Shown here in pieces: positions 20,729 to 29,600 of a stretch of 64,000 nt of DNA. The stretch lies in assembly GCA_963753545.1 (NCBI GenBank), contig CAVWCQ010000008.1, forward strand, positions 1,922,001 to 1,986,000, in the 5' to 3' direction. This stretch comes from CAVWCQ01 sp963753545 (GTDB taxonomy: Bacteria; Chloroflexota; Anaerolineae; Aggregatilineales; Aggregatilineaceae). The position numbers were made by a program, and so were the translations under genes. Position 1 is the first letter of the stretch, and the number at the start of each line of letters is the position of its first letter. The notes below the pieces were generated by a model. That model was given only the letters and a program-made list of their open reading frames with translations. It had not been told where the DNA came from and ran no database searches.

Positions 20729-21342
20729 AAATCCCCTGTTCCTCGATATATGCGCGGACGGCATCCGGGACCTGATAGCGGAGCGACTGTCCGGCGGCGA
20801 TGCGGGCAGCCAGCCCTGACGCCGAGATTTCGATCTGCGGTGCGTCGATCCACAACACGCGCTCGCGTAAACCGGGAATTTCTGGCTGAGCGCGTCCATA
20901 TCGGGGGTGATGCCGGGGCGGGGCATGACGCCCAGCGCCGCGAGTTGGATCAGTTCGCCGGGGCGCGACCATGTTGGCAAATCGCGCAGCGAGTCGGCGC
21001 CGATCAGAAAAATAAGGTCCATGCCCGGAAATTCTTTGCCCATCAGCCGCAGCATATCGACGGAGTAATGAGGGCCGGGGCGGTCCATATCAACTCGTGA
21101 GAGGGCGAAGCGGGGGTTGCCCACTATCGCCCGTTCAACCATAGCCAGGCGGTGCGCGGCGGAGCTCGCACAACGCGGCTCGACTTGTGCGGCGGATCGG
21201 CTGCCGGGATGAACAATACACGGGAAAGGCCCAGCAAATCCGCCGCCGTTTCAGCCAGAATCAGATGGCCCAGATGCGGCGGATCGAAGGTTCCCCCGTA
21301 TAAACCGAGGCGGACGGGTCGGGTGGTGTTGAAAGCGAGTCC
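20706..21342 (-). CDS. nadD: Nicotinate-nucleotide adenylyltransferase, frameshifted
   Basis: NadD converts nicotinate mononucleotide and ATP to deamido-NAD. The nucleotidyltransferase motif LGLYGGTFDPPHLGHLILAE is in one frame, then FIPAADPPHKSS, then in another frame RVDMDRPGPHYSVDMLRLM and LIFLIGADSLRDLPTW (with the ISxTxxR-type end YQVPDAVRAYIEEQGIY in a third). At least three indels are needed. No ATG lies in the first frame downstream of the TGA at 21343-21345, so the true start is probably hidden by another error near the obgE stop. The gene sits between obgE and the solute-binding protein gene, and obgE-nadD adjacency is common in bacteria. Confidence 0.8.
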
Positions 21343-21359
21343 TCAGCGGTGCGGGGCGG

Positions 21360-22628
21360 CTAGTCGGCCCATTCCAGTTCTATATCGCCAATAAAGACGG
21401 TATCGCCCTGCCGGATGCCCGCTTCTTCCAAAGCCTTGGCGATGCCCATCGTTTCCAGGATGCGCTGGAAGCGGTTCAGCGCCTGATCGTAATCCCAATA
21501 GGTCATGGCTGCGGCACGCTCGATCCGTTTGCCTGAGACACGGAACACGCCCTCTGCTTCACGAGTGACGTTGAAGGCCAGCGGGTCTTCGCCCATCTCG
21601 TACAGGGGCAGTTCGGGTTCTTGCTGCGGCTCTTCTTTGGGCAGCGCGTCGATCAAAGCCAGCGTGCGGTTGATCACCTCGCGCACATGGTCGTGTGTCG
21701 CGGCGGAAATCGCCATCGGATCGTGACCGAGCTTTTTGAGCTGTTCGCGGATTTTCGGCCAGCGCTCCTGTGCGTCGGGCAGGTCCATCTTATTGAAGAC
21801 CACGAACTGCGGCTTCTGGCCCAGTTTTTCGTCAAAGAGCGCCAGTTCCGAGTTGATCTGGTGGAAATCGGCGACCGGTCTTCGGCCAGCCCGTCCAGCA
21901 GGTGGATCAGCACGCGAGTGCGCTGGATGTGGCGCAAAAAGCTGTGCCCAATTCCGGCGCCCGACGTGCGCTCCTTCGATCAGACCCAGGGATATCCGCG
22001 ACGACGATGTCGCGGTCATCCAGCGGAACGACACCCAGGTTTGGCTCCAGCGTGGTGAAGGGATAATCGCGCGATTTTCGGTCTGGCGTTGCTGATCACC
22101 GAGAGCAGCGTTGATTTGCCCGCGTTGGGCACACCGACGATCCCCACATCTGCCAGCAGTTTCAGTTCCAGCGCCAGCGAGCGTTCCTCGCCGGGTTCGC
22201 CTTTTTCGGCAATGCGAGGAGCCTGGTTGGTGCAGGTGGCGTAGTGCTGGTTACCCATCCCGCCGCGCCCACCTTTCGCGACCAACAGCCGCTGGCCCGG
22301 CTCGGTACAGATCCGCAATCAGCGCGCCTGTTTCGCCATCGCGCACGATCGTTCCCGGCGGGACGTCAATCAGCAGATCTTCGGCGCTGCGGCCCGTTCT
22401 GTTGCTCCTTCCGCCATGCGCGCCGTTATCCGCCTTGAAGGATTTCTTAAAGGCAAATTCGGTCAGTGTATTGAGAGTTGGCTTGACAACAAGGTAAACA
22501 CTGCCGCCTCTGCCGCCATCGCCGCCGCTCGGACCACCGCGCGGCACATATTTTTCGCGGCGGAAGGCGATCAAACCATTGCCCCCGTCGCCGCTTCGTA
22601 CGTGAATTTTTGCTTCATCATATGTCAT
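21360..22628 (-). CDS. obgE: Obg GTPase, frameshifted
   Basis: Essential ribosome-assembly GTPase. ATG 22628 opens MTYDEAKIHVRSGDGGNGLI, the glycine-rich Obg fold, with FRREKYVPRGGPSGGDGGRGG. The G domain has GIVGVPNAGKSTLL (G1) in another frame and FVVFNKMDLPDAQ (G4) in a third. The C-terminal OCT domain (EGVFRVSGKRIERAAAMTYWD, ending GDIELEWAD) marks the Gram-positive/Chloroflexota-type long Obg. The 1269-bp span equals 422 residues, normal for Obg with an OCT domain. At least four one-base errors break it; the same reasoning as for fabF applies. Confidence 0.87.
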
Positions 22629-22761
22629 AGCGAGGAGTTTATCGCGCACAGGAGAGACCGTCAACCGCGCTTGCCTGACGACCTGACGGCCTGATGGGGT
22701 GCTGCTGGACTGTCCCTGGCTTTCACCGTACAATTAGGATACGCGGAGGGAGTGACAAGTT

Positions 22762-23127
22762 ATGCCATCTATCCTGGTGATCGAAGATGAAACGACCCTG
22801 TTAGATGATCTCATCACGATCCTGGAACTTGAGAATTATAAAGTGGTGGGATTCAGTCGTGGGCAAGAAGGGTTAGACTACGCGTTTCAATATCCGCCAG
22901 ACCTGATCATTTCAGATATCAAACTCCCTGATCTGACAGGGCTTGAACTCGTGCGGCGGCTCAAGTCAGATGAGCGGACGCTGCAAACGCCTCTCATGAT
23001 CATTACTGCCCACGCCGATCCCGCACTGGCGAGAGCGTGCCGCGCGGCAGGAGCGGACCACTTTTTGCAGAAGCCATTTGATGTGGAAGAATTTCTGGAA
23101 ATCGTCCGGTTAGCGCTCGGCGTTTAA
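22762..23127 (+). CDS. Single-domain response regulator
   Basis: 121 residues, a bare receiver domain with no output domain. The acidic pair is VIEDET, the phospho-acceptor is the Asp in LIISDIKLPD (about residue 52), the Thr is in MIITAH and the Lys in LQKPF. Partners are unknown; no histidine kinase is near. Its stop overlaps the stop of the convergent prenyl synthase gene by four bases. Confidence 0.93.
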   Translation: MPSILVIEDETTLLDDLITILELENYKVVGFSRGQEGLDYAFQYPPDLIISDIKLPDLTGLELVRRLKSDERTLQTPLMIITAHADPALARACRAAGADHFLQKPFDVEEFLEIVRLALGV

Positions 23128-24035
23128 TGATCCCGCTCCACAACCTGCCGGGCGAGAAGACGCAATTCATCGACGGCTGCCGATGGTGGCAGAATATCCA
23201 GGCTGGATGAGGCCAGCGCGCCATATTCGGCGGCTTTGGCCCGGCCCCGCGTGATAGCTTCGTGGACAACCGCCTCTTGCAGAGCCACATGATTCCCGTT
23301 GCCATTTTCCGAAGACTGCCCAAAATGCCCCGCCAGGGCAACCGCAATGCCGCGCCCCTGGGCAACATCGATCCCGGCGTTTTTGCCGATCTGCTGTGAG
23401 TTGGCGGCGAGATCGAGCACGTCGTCGGTGATCTGGAAGGCCAGACCCAGATTCAGAGCATACTTGCGGAGGGCGTCGATCCAGTCCTGCGGTGCTTCGG
23501 CCAACTGCGCGCCAAGCTGCGTTGCCGCCATGAACAGGGCAGCCGTCTTTTTGGTGATAATTTCCAGGTAGATTTCAGGATCAAACGCGTTTTGCTGCGA
23601 GGCATAAATTTGCAGCGTTTCGCCCTCGACCAGCTCGACCGCCGCGTGGGCCAAAATCGCGTTGTAGTCGCCGCTGTAGCCCAGCATCAGTTCATAAGCC
23701 TTGGTAAACATAAAATCCCCGGTCAGCAGGGCGAAGGTGCGGCCCCAGCGGGCATTCACCGTCTCGCGCCCACGCCGCAGCGTGCCGTGATCGTTAATGT
23801 CGTCATGGACCAGGGTAGCCGTATGGATCACTTCGACGGCAGCGGCCAGAGGAACAGCCCGCTCGAGATCCTGCCCTCCGACAGCCTGATAGGCCAGCAA
23901 AACCAGACGAGGCCGCAGCCGCTTACCGCCTGCGCTCAGAATGTGGCGGCTGGCGTCAGCCAGGATAGAGACTGGACTATTGGCGATAGAAACCAGGAGT
24001 TCGTCGACGGCTCGGAGCGCGTTGTCAATCGCCAT
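23124..24035 (-). CDS. Trans-isoprenyl diphosphate synthase
   Basis: 303 residues from ATG 24035, with GGAGG 4 bases upstream. It builds a polyprenyl chain for quinones or other lipids by adding isopentenyl diphosphate units. The first Asp-rich motif is LVHDDIND, the second is QITDDVLDLA, with GGKRLRPRL before and KKTAALF between. The usual 'GK..G.D...GK.TLP' after the second motif is changed here to GKNAGIDVAQGRGIAVALA, so the Lys-Thr-Leu-Pro part is gone and an odd 20-residue stretch with GQSSENGNGNH follows. Chain length cannot be assigned. Its 4-base overlap with the response regulator is convergent. Confidence 0.87.
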   Translation of the reverse strand: MAIDNALRAVDELLVSIANSPVSILADASRHILSAGGKRLRPRLVLLAYQAVGGQDLERAVPLAAAVEVIHTATLVHDDINDHGTLRRGRETVNARWGRTFALLTGDFMFTKAYELMLGYSGDYNAILAHAAVELVEGETLQIYASQQNAFDPEIYLEIITKKTAALFMAATQLGAQLAEAPQDWIDALRKYALNLGLAFQITDDVLDLAANSQQIGKNAGIDVAQGRGIAVALAGHFGQSSENGNGNHVALQEAVVHEAITRGRAKAAEYGALASSSLDILPPSAAVDELRLLARQVVERDH

Positions 24036-24134
24036 TTGGCCTCCACAATTATCTTTGGCGAACGTTCGTGTGTTCATTTGTGTCATTTAGAACTTTCTAA
24101 ACATATTATATCGAAACCATTTTGATGCTGCCAG

Positions 24135-24683
24135 TTATTCAAAGTCGATCCCTTTGATCGTGGGTTGGTCCTCGGCGTGCAGGATGAGCGACGTGATCAG
24201 AAGCTGGGCAAGCCGGAAGAATTCCTGGAGCTGTTCAAGGCGCGTGATATAAAATTCAGCGAGGGTGTGGTCGGTTGTTTCCATCTGGGGCAGGGTGTCG
24301 CTGAGATGGTGCAGATGATCGTCCAGTACGCGCAGCGCCTCGTTCACGTCGCGCAGTTCGCGGCTGCTCAACACATTGGTGACGATCCGCCAAAAGTCAC
24401 TTTCGGCCCTGTAATATTTGCGGCGGTTGTCCCTGACCCATACCTCGCGCACGATGCCCATGTGTTCCAGGGCGCGGATATTGGTACTGACTCCGGCTTT
24501 GGATATCCCCAGTTGGCTCATCAGGTCGTCCAGGCTCAGGGGTTCCGGGCTGAGCAGCAGCGCCCCATACAACTGTCCCATGACCTTGTTGAATCCAAAA
24601 TGACTGGCGAGCTTGCCCAGTCCTTCTAACACGCTGAGATGAGCGGCCTGGAGCGCCGACTGGTTAGGCGTGGAATCACTCAT
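24135..24683 (-). CDS. GbsR/MarR-type transcriptional regulator
   Basis: 182 residues. A winged-helix domain is clear: FNKVMGQLYGALLLSPEPLSLDDL, then LGISKAGVSTNIRALEHMGIVREVWVRDNRRKYY (recognition helix and wing). A long helical C-terminal part (60 residues) with HHLSDTLPQME follows, which would form the dimer. GbsR-like regulators respond to osmolytes such as choline; here no betaine genes are seen, so the ligand is open. Upstream lies a 334-base gap to the divergent gene at 25018. Confidence 0.87.
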   Translation of the reverse strand: MSDSTPNQSALQAAHLSVLEGLGKLASHFGFNKVMGQLYGALLLSPEPLSLDDLMSQLGISKAGVSTNIRALEHMGIVREVWVRDNRRKYYRAESDFWRIVTNVLSSRELRDVNEALRVLDDHLHHLSDTLPQMETTDHTLAEFYITRLEQLQEFFRLAQLLITSLILHAEDQPTIKGIDFE

Positions 24684-25017
24684 TAATCGTTGCCTCGTGA
24701 ACGCGCAGGTTTAATACACCGCAGATCGTAACAGCCCGTCCCTCGCACCGCAAGTGAAAATCGACGCTACCTATCCTATCTCAAAATCCGCCATTTGCCC
24801 GTTACTTTTTTGCACCCGTGATGGATGGTCATCAGCCTGTCATGTCTTCAGCGGAAGTTAAGATGGAATCCGGTGAAAAATAAGCCTCTGACAATTCCTT
24901 AACAGGCTTCGCTGAAAACGATATCAGAGGTGGCAACATTCCTGACAGTTTCTTTATATAAATTGTTATATAATTAAGATGCTACATTTGGAGTGGTCAG
25001 ATAGATACGGGGGATAT
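24684..25017. promoter_or_regulatory. 334-base divergent intergenic region with an AT-rich promoter candidate
   Basis: The part near 24950-24975 is markedly AT-rich. TATAAT sits at 24969-24974 and would give a transcript starting about 24981, which favours the ATG at 25018 over the one at 24979. A -35 is not clear: CTGACA at 24942-24947 is 21 bases away. I see no gene or repeat in the rest. Confidence 0.3.
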
Positions 25018-25569
25018 ATGCCAGACTTCCAATCGTTTGAATCAACTGCTGAAATTAGCGGGCGAATGGCAATGGCCCTGGTCACCAACATCAGGAGCCA
25101 TGAGATTCGCGACATTCTGATCCGGAACGAAATGGACCGCATCGAACCATCGCACTGGTATCCCATGCAGTCTATGTTGAATGTGCTGCACGATGTATCG
25201 GAGGGATTCAACTACAGCGAGTATTTTGTCGCAATTGGGATGGAGACGGCCAAACTGCGCGTTGAAACGCTGCCCGCAAACGCGCTGCGCGACTCGCTGG
25301 TTGACTACCTGGGCGAGTACGGGCGTGCTTATCCCGACTTTTACCGCAATGGCTATGTTGGCTACATTTCCGCCGAAGCAGCCGGATCGGGCCAGCTTGC
25401 CGTCCACGTTCAGACGCCCTATCCAGATGATTTGATCTATGGCGCTCTCTATACTCTCATCAGCCATCACTGCGAAGCCCATGGCAGACAGTTCACCGTA
25501 ACCTATGACGGCGATATGCGGCGCGACAACGGTGCGGATGAGACGATTTACCACGTCATTATTGAATAA
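25018..25569 (+). CDS. Conserved-looking cytosolic protein of unknown function
   Basis: 183 residues from ATG 25018, which has GGGGG 7 bases upstream; the longer frame from 24979 would start within the likely -10/start region. No signal peptide. It is acidic with features such as EMDRIEPSHWYPMQSMLNVL, FNYSEYFVAIGMETAKLR and a C-terminal strand pattern FTVTYDGDMRR. The layout (helical N half with a 'W-P-x-x-x-M-L' motif, alpha-beta C half) recalls ligand- or heme-binding sensor folds such as those of the HNOB/V4R type, but no motif confirms this. Divergent from the GbsR-like gene, which may control it. Confidence 0.6.
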   Translation: MPDFQSFESTAEISGRMAMALVTNIRSHEIRDILIRNEMDRIEPSHWYPMQSMLNVLHDVSEGFNYSEYFVAIGMETAKLRVETLPANALRDSLVDYLGEYGRAYPDFYRNGYVGYISAEAAGSGQLAVHVQTPYPDDLIYGALYTLISHHCEAHGRQFTVTYDGDMRRDNGADETIYHVIIE

Positions 25570-25577
25570 TCCCTGAT

Positions 25578-25616
25578 GCTTGCCCGTGTTTCTCCGGCGG
25601 GGGAGCACGGGCAAGC
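25578..25616 (+). terminator. Long hairpin after the unknown gene
   Basis: GCTTGCCCGTG and CACGGGCAAGC form an 11-bp stem with a 17-base loop 9 bases after the stop. It has no T run, so it may stabilise the transcript end instead of terminating intrinsically. Confidence 0.5.
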
Positions 25617-25686
25617 AGCGTTTGCCTCAATCATGGGTGGCGCTATAATGGGCGGAACTAATCCCGTTCGATAGGGGGAACCGCGC

Positions 25687-26328
25687 ATGAAGCGCCACCT
25701 GTTCGTTCTGTTAGCGGCGATCTTGCTGGTTTTGCCGCTGCATGCCCACTCTATGATCCGGCCCACAACGGCCCGTGCCCATGAACCGGCGCTATACCGC
25801 TTTGCTCCGGTGCTGGTCAAGACCGGAACGCTGGCTCCTGGCGCGATGGGACTGCCCGGTGAGCAGATCACCTGGACGATCACGCTCACCAACCAGGGCA
25901 CAGGGGCAGGGACGGATATCGCCATTACGGATGTCGTGCGCGACGACCTGCGGATCGACAGGGTAGAGAACGTGGGCGGCACTTTTACGATCAGCGGGCA
26001 GAGCGTGTTGTTAACGTTTCCACGTATCGAGCCGGGACAAACCATCGAAATGCGCATTATGACGACAGTCCTGCACAGCCCTGCGGACGGCCTGCTGCTG
26101 AATCAGGCAACCCTGACCGCGCTTGGCCCGGATGGCCCGGTCAATGACAGCGCCTCCGCCGAGGTTTCCGTTCCCGCGACGCTACCCGCGACCGGGTACG
26201 CGGAACCGCTGCCCGGCGACGATGAGCCGCCCCTCTGGATATTCGCGCTCGGATCGGCGGTTGTGGTGGGCGCGGCGGCATTTATTGTCTGGCGGCGCGG
26301 CAGCCTGCATGGGTTAGGGCGGCGGTAG
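25687..26328 (+). CDS. DUF11-type surface protein with LPXTG-like sorting signal
   Basis: 213 residues. Signal peptide at 1-30 (LFVLLAAILLVLPLHAHS). The middle is one DUF11/CARDB-like beta domain with ITWTITLTNQGTGAGTDIAITDVV and LNQATLTALGPDGPVNDSA. The end is VPATLPATGYAEPLPGDDEPP, then a hydrophobic stretch IFALGSAVVVGAAAFIVW and RRGSLHGLGRR. LPATG plus membrane segment plus basic tail is the layout of sortase-anchored wall proteins. No sortase gene is in the window. ATG 25687 follows AGGGGGAA. Confidence 0.8.
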   Translation: MKRHLFVLLAAILLVLPLHAHSMIRPTTARAHEPALYRFAPVLVKTGTLAPGAMGLPGEQITWTITLTNQGTGAGTDIAITDVVRDDLRIDRVENVGGTFTISGQSVLLTFPRIEPGQTIEMRIMTTVLHSPADGLLLNQATLTALGPDGPVNDSASAEVSVPATLPATGYAEPLPGDDEPPLWIFALGSAVVVGAAAFIVWRRGSLHGLGRR

Positions 26329-26344
26329 GCGTTGAATCAGAAAC

Positions 26345-27178
26345 CTATTCCGGTGTTGGTGTCGGGGTGATCTGTTCGGGCGGAGCTTCGTAGCCGCCTG
26401 TGCCGTAAATCAGCCCGGATGACGCGGCGAACAGGTTGAGATAATCAATCATGTGCGCGCCGGGGCAGACGGTGAAATCGTTGAATTCGTCGTGCCCGGC
26501 AAGATGGGACAGGCTCAGACGCAGGGCCAGCCAGTCGATCAACCGTCTCCCGGATTCCGTCTGTTGATCGGTTGGGTATTCCTCTTCAAAATTGCCGAAA
26601 AAGACAATCCCCACACTGCCGGTATTAAACCCCTCAACATGCGTGCCGCGCGCCATCAGGTCCCGCCCCTCGAATACCTCGCCGCCGCGCCCGACCCCGA
26701 AGTGATAGCCGATATCCGCCCACTTGCGTTCATCCATGTGTTCATCCTGGATTTCGCGCATGGTGCTGGGATCGTCAACATCGTAAATCACGGAATGATG
26801 AATCACGGCGGTCCGGTAAATGGCTCGCAGATCACCTTCATAGTCGCGCCAGCCCTCAATGTTCGTCAGGCTGTAAAAACCCGGCTCGTTTTCCGCCTCG
26901 TGATTCGGATCGCGGGCCTGCCAGTCGGCGCGCGGAATGATTGGCGGACGGTCGATTTCTTTGAGACGGTTGGGGCGCGGTGCAGATACGGGGGCAGGGG
27001 CGTTGCTGATCGCCAGTCTACTCTTCTCGGTCAGCTTCTCGAATGCCAGATAGCCAAGCGATCCACCCAGGCAGACGATTCCTCCCCCGGTGGTGGCTAT
27101 TCCCAGCAGCGCCAGAAATTCCCGGCGGGTCAAACGGTCATTTCCCCTGGAAGACGTTGGTTTTTGCGGCATTAGCAT
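26345..27178 (-). CDS. Tat-exported peptidoglycan-recognition / N-acetylmuramoyl-L-alanine amidase-like protein
   Basis: 277 residues. The start is uncertain (ATG 27178, ATG 27172 or GTG 27223). The twin-arginine signal LTRREFLALLG is followed by a hydrophobic stretch. The amidase_2/PGRP fold has the first zinc ligand in AVIHHSVIYDVDDP, a loop KWADIGYHFGVGRGGEVFEGR, and the last ligand region in DFTVCPGAHM. VEGFNTGSVGIVFFGNF is the conserved central strand. It probably cleaves the amide between muramate and L-alanine, or binds peptidoglycan. The tail is Pro/Thr-rich. Confidence 0.87.
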   Translation of the reverse strand: MLMPQKPTSSRGNDRLTRREFLALLGIATTGGGIVCLGGSLGYLAFEKLTEKSRLAISNAPAPVSAPRPNRLKEIDRPPIIPRADWQARDPNHEAENEPGFYSLTNIEGWRDYEGDLRAIYRTAVIHHSVIYDVDDPSTMREIQDEHMDERKWADIGYHFGVGRGGEVFEGRDLMARGTHVEGFNTGSVGIVFFGNFEEEYPTDQQTESGRRLIDWLALRLSLSHLAGHDEFNDFTVCPGAHMIDYLNLFAASSGLIYGTGGYEAPPEQITPTPTPE

Positions 27179-27185
27179 GCTACGA

Positions 27186-27203
27186 TTGTTATAGTATTCA
27201 CGT
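27186..27203. promoter_or_regulatory. Weak candidate Rex operator
   Basis: TTGTTA-TAGTAT-TCACGT resembles the Rex consensus TTGTGA-N6-TCACAA at 9 of 12 positions. It lies between the amidase and rex genes, 109 bases before the rex ATG. One match of this quality could occur by chance. Confidence 0.2.
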
Positions 27204-27311
27204 TTACAAAACCATTGTGCCACTCACCCTGAACAGGAAAGGAGGAGAGCGGCTGGCTCCTCAATTAAGCCGGACTCTCACCGGGAGCAGGTAGCCGTTC
27301 GACGGATTCAG

Positions 27312-27956
27312 ATGGGTAACATACCGAGTATACCAGATATAGTGATTGGCCGGCTGCCGATCTATCTTCGCGCCCTGAACATGATGATCCAGGAAGAAAA
27401 AGAATACACATCTTCGCACGAATTAGGGGAGCGCTTAGGCATCAGTTCCGCCCAGATTCGCAAGGACCTGTCTCATTTTGGCGAATTTGGCAAGCAGGGA
27501 ACGGGCTATAACGTCACGTATTTGTACGATCAGATCCGGCACATTCTCCAGATCGATCAGCAGTGGCCGATGGCGGTGGTTGGCGTGGGTGACCTGGGGC
27601 GCGCTCTGGCGAACTATCGCGGCTTTGCGGCGCGTGGATTCCGCGTGACGGCCCTCTTTGACTCTGATACGGAAAAAATCGGGGAGCAGATCGGAGACTT
27701 GCAGGTCCACTCGATGGAGCAGATGGCGGACGAAATTCAGCGATTGAGCATTCTGGTGGCGATGCTGGCTGTGCCCGTCGAGTCGGCGCAGTCTGTCGCC
27801 AACGCGCTGGTTCAGGCCGGGGTGCGCGCCATTCTGAACTATGCGCCGCTGACCTTAGCCGTGCCGCCGGGGGTGCACGTCCAGTATATTGACCCGGTCG
27901 CGCACCTCCAGCATATGACTTATTACCTGCGCCATGCAAACAACGTACGCGGGTAA
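27312..27956 (+). CDS. rex: Redox-sensing transcriptional repressor Rex
   Basis: 214 residues. N-terminal winged helix with PDIVIGRLPIYLRALN, then LGERLGISSAQIRKDLSHFG (recognition helix) and GEFGKQGTGYNV. The Rossmann domain has VVGVGDLGRALANY (NAD(H) motif GxGxxG as GVGDLG) and ILNYAPLTLAVPPGVHVQYIDP. Rex senses the NADH/NAD ratio and represses respiration or fermentation genes when NAD is high. It overlaps the convergent vanZ-like gene by 34 bases. The ATP synthase and cytochrome genes elsewhere in the window are plausible targets, but no operator for them was found. Confidence 0.95.
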   Translation: MGNIPSIPDIVIGRLPIYLRALNMMIQEEKEYTSSHELGERLGISSAQIRKDLSHFGEFGKQGTGYNVTYLYDQIRHILQIDQQWPMAVVGVGDLGRALANYRGFAARGFRVTALFDSDTEKIGEQIGDLQVHSMEQMADEIQRLSILVAMLAVPVESAQSVANALVQAGVRAILNYAPLTLAVPPGVHVQYIDPVAHLQHMTYYLRHANNVRG

Positions 27957-28363
27957 CGCCGCGCAAAGCGCGCGCAGCAGCCCAGCGCCGCGCCCAACAG
28001 GTCGATGCTGATATCGACCAGCGAGGCGTGGCGTCCGGGGGTGAACGTCTGGTGAAACTCGTCGCTTACGGCATAGACTCCTGCGAGAACGATCACTAAA
28101 GCTATCGTCCGTCCGGTTGGGACACGGCCCGGCAGCAGCGCGCGGCTGATCAGCACCGCCAGCACGGCATAGGCGACCAGATGCGTGCTCTTTTTGACCA
28201 CAAACTCCCAGTCACCTGGGAACACAGGCATGATCCCGCTAAATGTGATCGATTTGCTTCCGCCTGGCGGGACCTGTTTGGGGATGGATGACCAGAAGAA
28301 GATCAAAACCATCCAGGCCAGCACAGGTCCCCAGGTCCACAGCCATTTACGATTGAGTTTCAT
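27923..28363 (-). CDS. VanZ-like membrane protein
   Basis: 146 residues with four hydrophobic stretches (about 8-28, 60-80, 84-104, 120-135). The VanZ signature is KSTHLVAYAVLAVLISRAL followed by YAVSDEFHQTFTPGRHASLVDISIDLLGA, which carries the conserved Asp-Glu-His and Asp residues. VanZ itself gives low teicoplanin resistance; most homologues are of unknown function. It lies 33 bases after the secreted protein gene on the minus strand, and its end overlaps rex. A stem-loop covers its ribosome-binding region. Confidence 0.85.
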   Translation of the reverse strand: MKLNRKWLWTWGPVLAWMVLIFFWSSIPKQVPPGGSKSITFSGIMPVFPGDWEFVVKKSTHLVAYAVLAVLISRALLPGRVPTGRTIALVIVLAGVYAVSDEFHQTFTPGRHASLVDISIDLLGAALGCCARFARRYPRTLFAWRR

Positions 28364-28365
28364 AG

Positions 28366-28395
28366 TAGCCCCTATCCTCCCAGGGGCTATTTTTT
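28366..28395 (+). terminator. Stem-loop with plus-strand T run, overlapping the vanZ leader
   Basis: TAGCCCCT and AGGGGCTA form a perfect 8-bp stem followed on the plus strand by TTTTTT. Its plus-strand source would be rex read-through or antisense. On the minus strand the same hairpin encloses the GGGAGGA that precedes the vanZ ATG. Confidence 0.6.
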
Positions 28396-28396
28396 G

Positions 28397-29437
28397 TTAT
28401 TCGGGAATCGATACCGTGAAGGTCCAGGGACCCTCAATCGTCTCTCGCAAGTTCAGGCTGGCCTCGTGCATGGCGGCCCCGATTTCATACTCTTCCATGC
28501 CTGCGGGAAGGCTGATCACGTCATAGGCGTATGGCGCGTCGGTAAATTCGATCACGATATTCTGTTTGGCAAGTTCCGCCTGCACGTTTGCCCAAAAAAC
28601 AGGATCGTCTGTTGGTTCGATGGCGCGCAGGCGCTCAACGGACAGGGTGAGTGTATCCCCCAGGTCGCCCGTTTGCTCGAAGATGGCAATTGTACAATTG
28701 TCCTCCGTGCGGGTTAAGCGATTGGGTTGGATGGGGAGATCGGCTGCTGACAGCACGGCTTCCAGCCCCATGTTCTCCCGATCATAGCAGAGTGTCGCGT
28801 TGATGCTCGATGGTGTGACGCGAAGGTTCGCCAGCGTGACCTCGACACCGTTCACTTCCGACCTCAGGCCGGGTTCGAGCGTTAGCGCGGGGAGGAGCGG
28901 CACGGAGAAGTCGAAGCTAAACGGGCCGGTAGACGGTTCTGGCAGTTGGGTAGAGTCGATGCTCACTTCCAGGTGGAGATCAATGGTTTCGGGCAGAGTG
29001 TCGCCGTATTTGAACTGGAAATAATCGGAAACGACCGTTTCACCGTCTGGCAGGATCACCTCGGGATAGTACAAATACGTCGCATCCAGGACGATTTGAC
29101 CATCCCCCGGATAACTGACGGCTGTGCCATTAGCGTAGCCTGGGAAGAAATTCCCGTCCGTGTCGGTCAGCTTAAACACCGGGTGGTAAGGAAGAGGCTC
29201 TTCCGTACTCTGTTCAGGTTCGGGCAGTCCCGTGATCGTGGCATGCATCGCCATCATGTTTTCATCGGCATAGGCCCACTTGAACGTCACTGAAAGTTCA
29301 TCTTTGCTCTGCGTCAGATTGAGATCGTTGAGCAGCCCGCCATCCGACAGAATCTTGACAAGGGGGAAATCGGTTTGAGCATGGGCAGGCAGAATTCCCA
29401 GGACCAGGATCAATAGGACTAGAACGGCCTTTTTCAT
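28397..29437 (-). CDS. Secreted protein of unknown function
   Basis: 346 residues with a signal peptide MKKAVLVLLILVLGILPAHAQ. The rest is predicted beta-rich, with two similar segments: TFKWAYADENMMAMHATITGL and later ATLCYDRENMGLEAVLSAADL. The pattern 'V..V...A.......T....' recalls the DUF4179/DUF5643-like beta domains of Firmicute and Chloroflexota surface proteins, but I am not sure. It has no C-terminal anchor. ATG 29437 follows GAAAGGATTC, and a probable co-transcript with vanZ follows. Confidence 0.65.
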   Translation of the reverse strand: MKKAVLVLLILVLGILPAHAQTDFPLVKILSDGGLLNDLNLTQSKDELSVTFKWAYADENMMAMHATITGLPEPEQSTEEPLPYHPVFKLTDTDGNFFPGYANGTAVSYPGDGQIVLDATYLYYPEVILPDGETVVSDYFQFKYGDTLPETIDLHLEVSIDSTQLPEPSTGPFSFDFSVPLLPALTLEPGLRSEVNGVEVTLANLRVTPSSINATLCYDRENMGLEAVLSAADLPIQPNRLTRTEDNCTIAIFEQTGDLGDTLTLSVERLRAIEPTDDPVFWANVQAELAKQNIVIEFTDAPYAYDVISLPAGMEEYEIGAAMHEASLNLRETIEGPWTFTVSIPE

Positions 29438-29600
29438 TGTGAATCCTTTCGTGAAGGTCAGTGCAAAAGAAAAACCTCTCGGTTATACGCGTTCTTTCGT
29501 ATCCTTTGACGGTTACATGGACGCGGTTTTCACGGTAACATCGTTGCGCTCATTAGACAACGGGCGGATTCACGGCGCTTACCTGACGGGAGATAGGACC

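Noticed and set aside
14681..22628. Programmed ribosomal frameshifting
   Set aside because: Too many shifts in both directions at sites without slippery heptamers; unlike any known programmed event.
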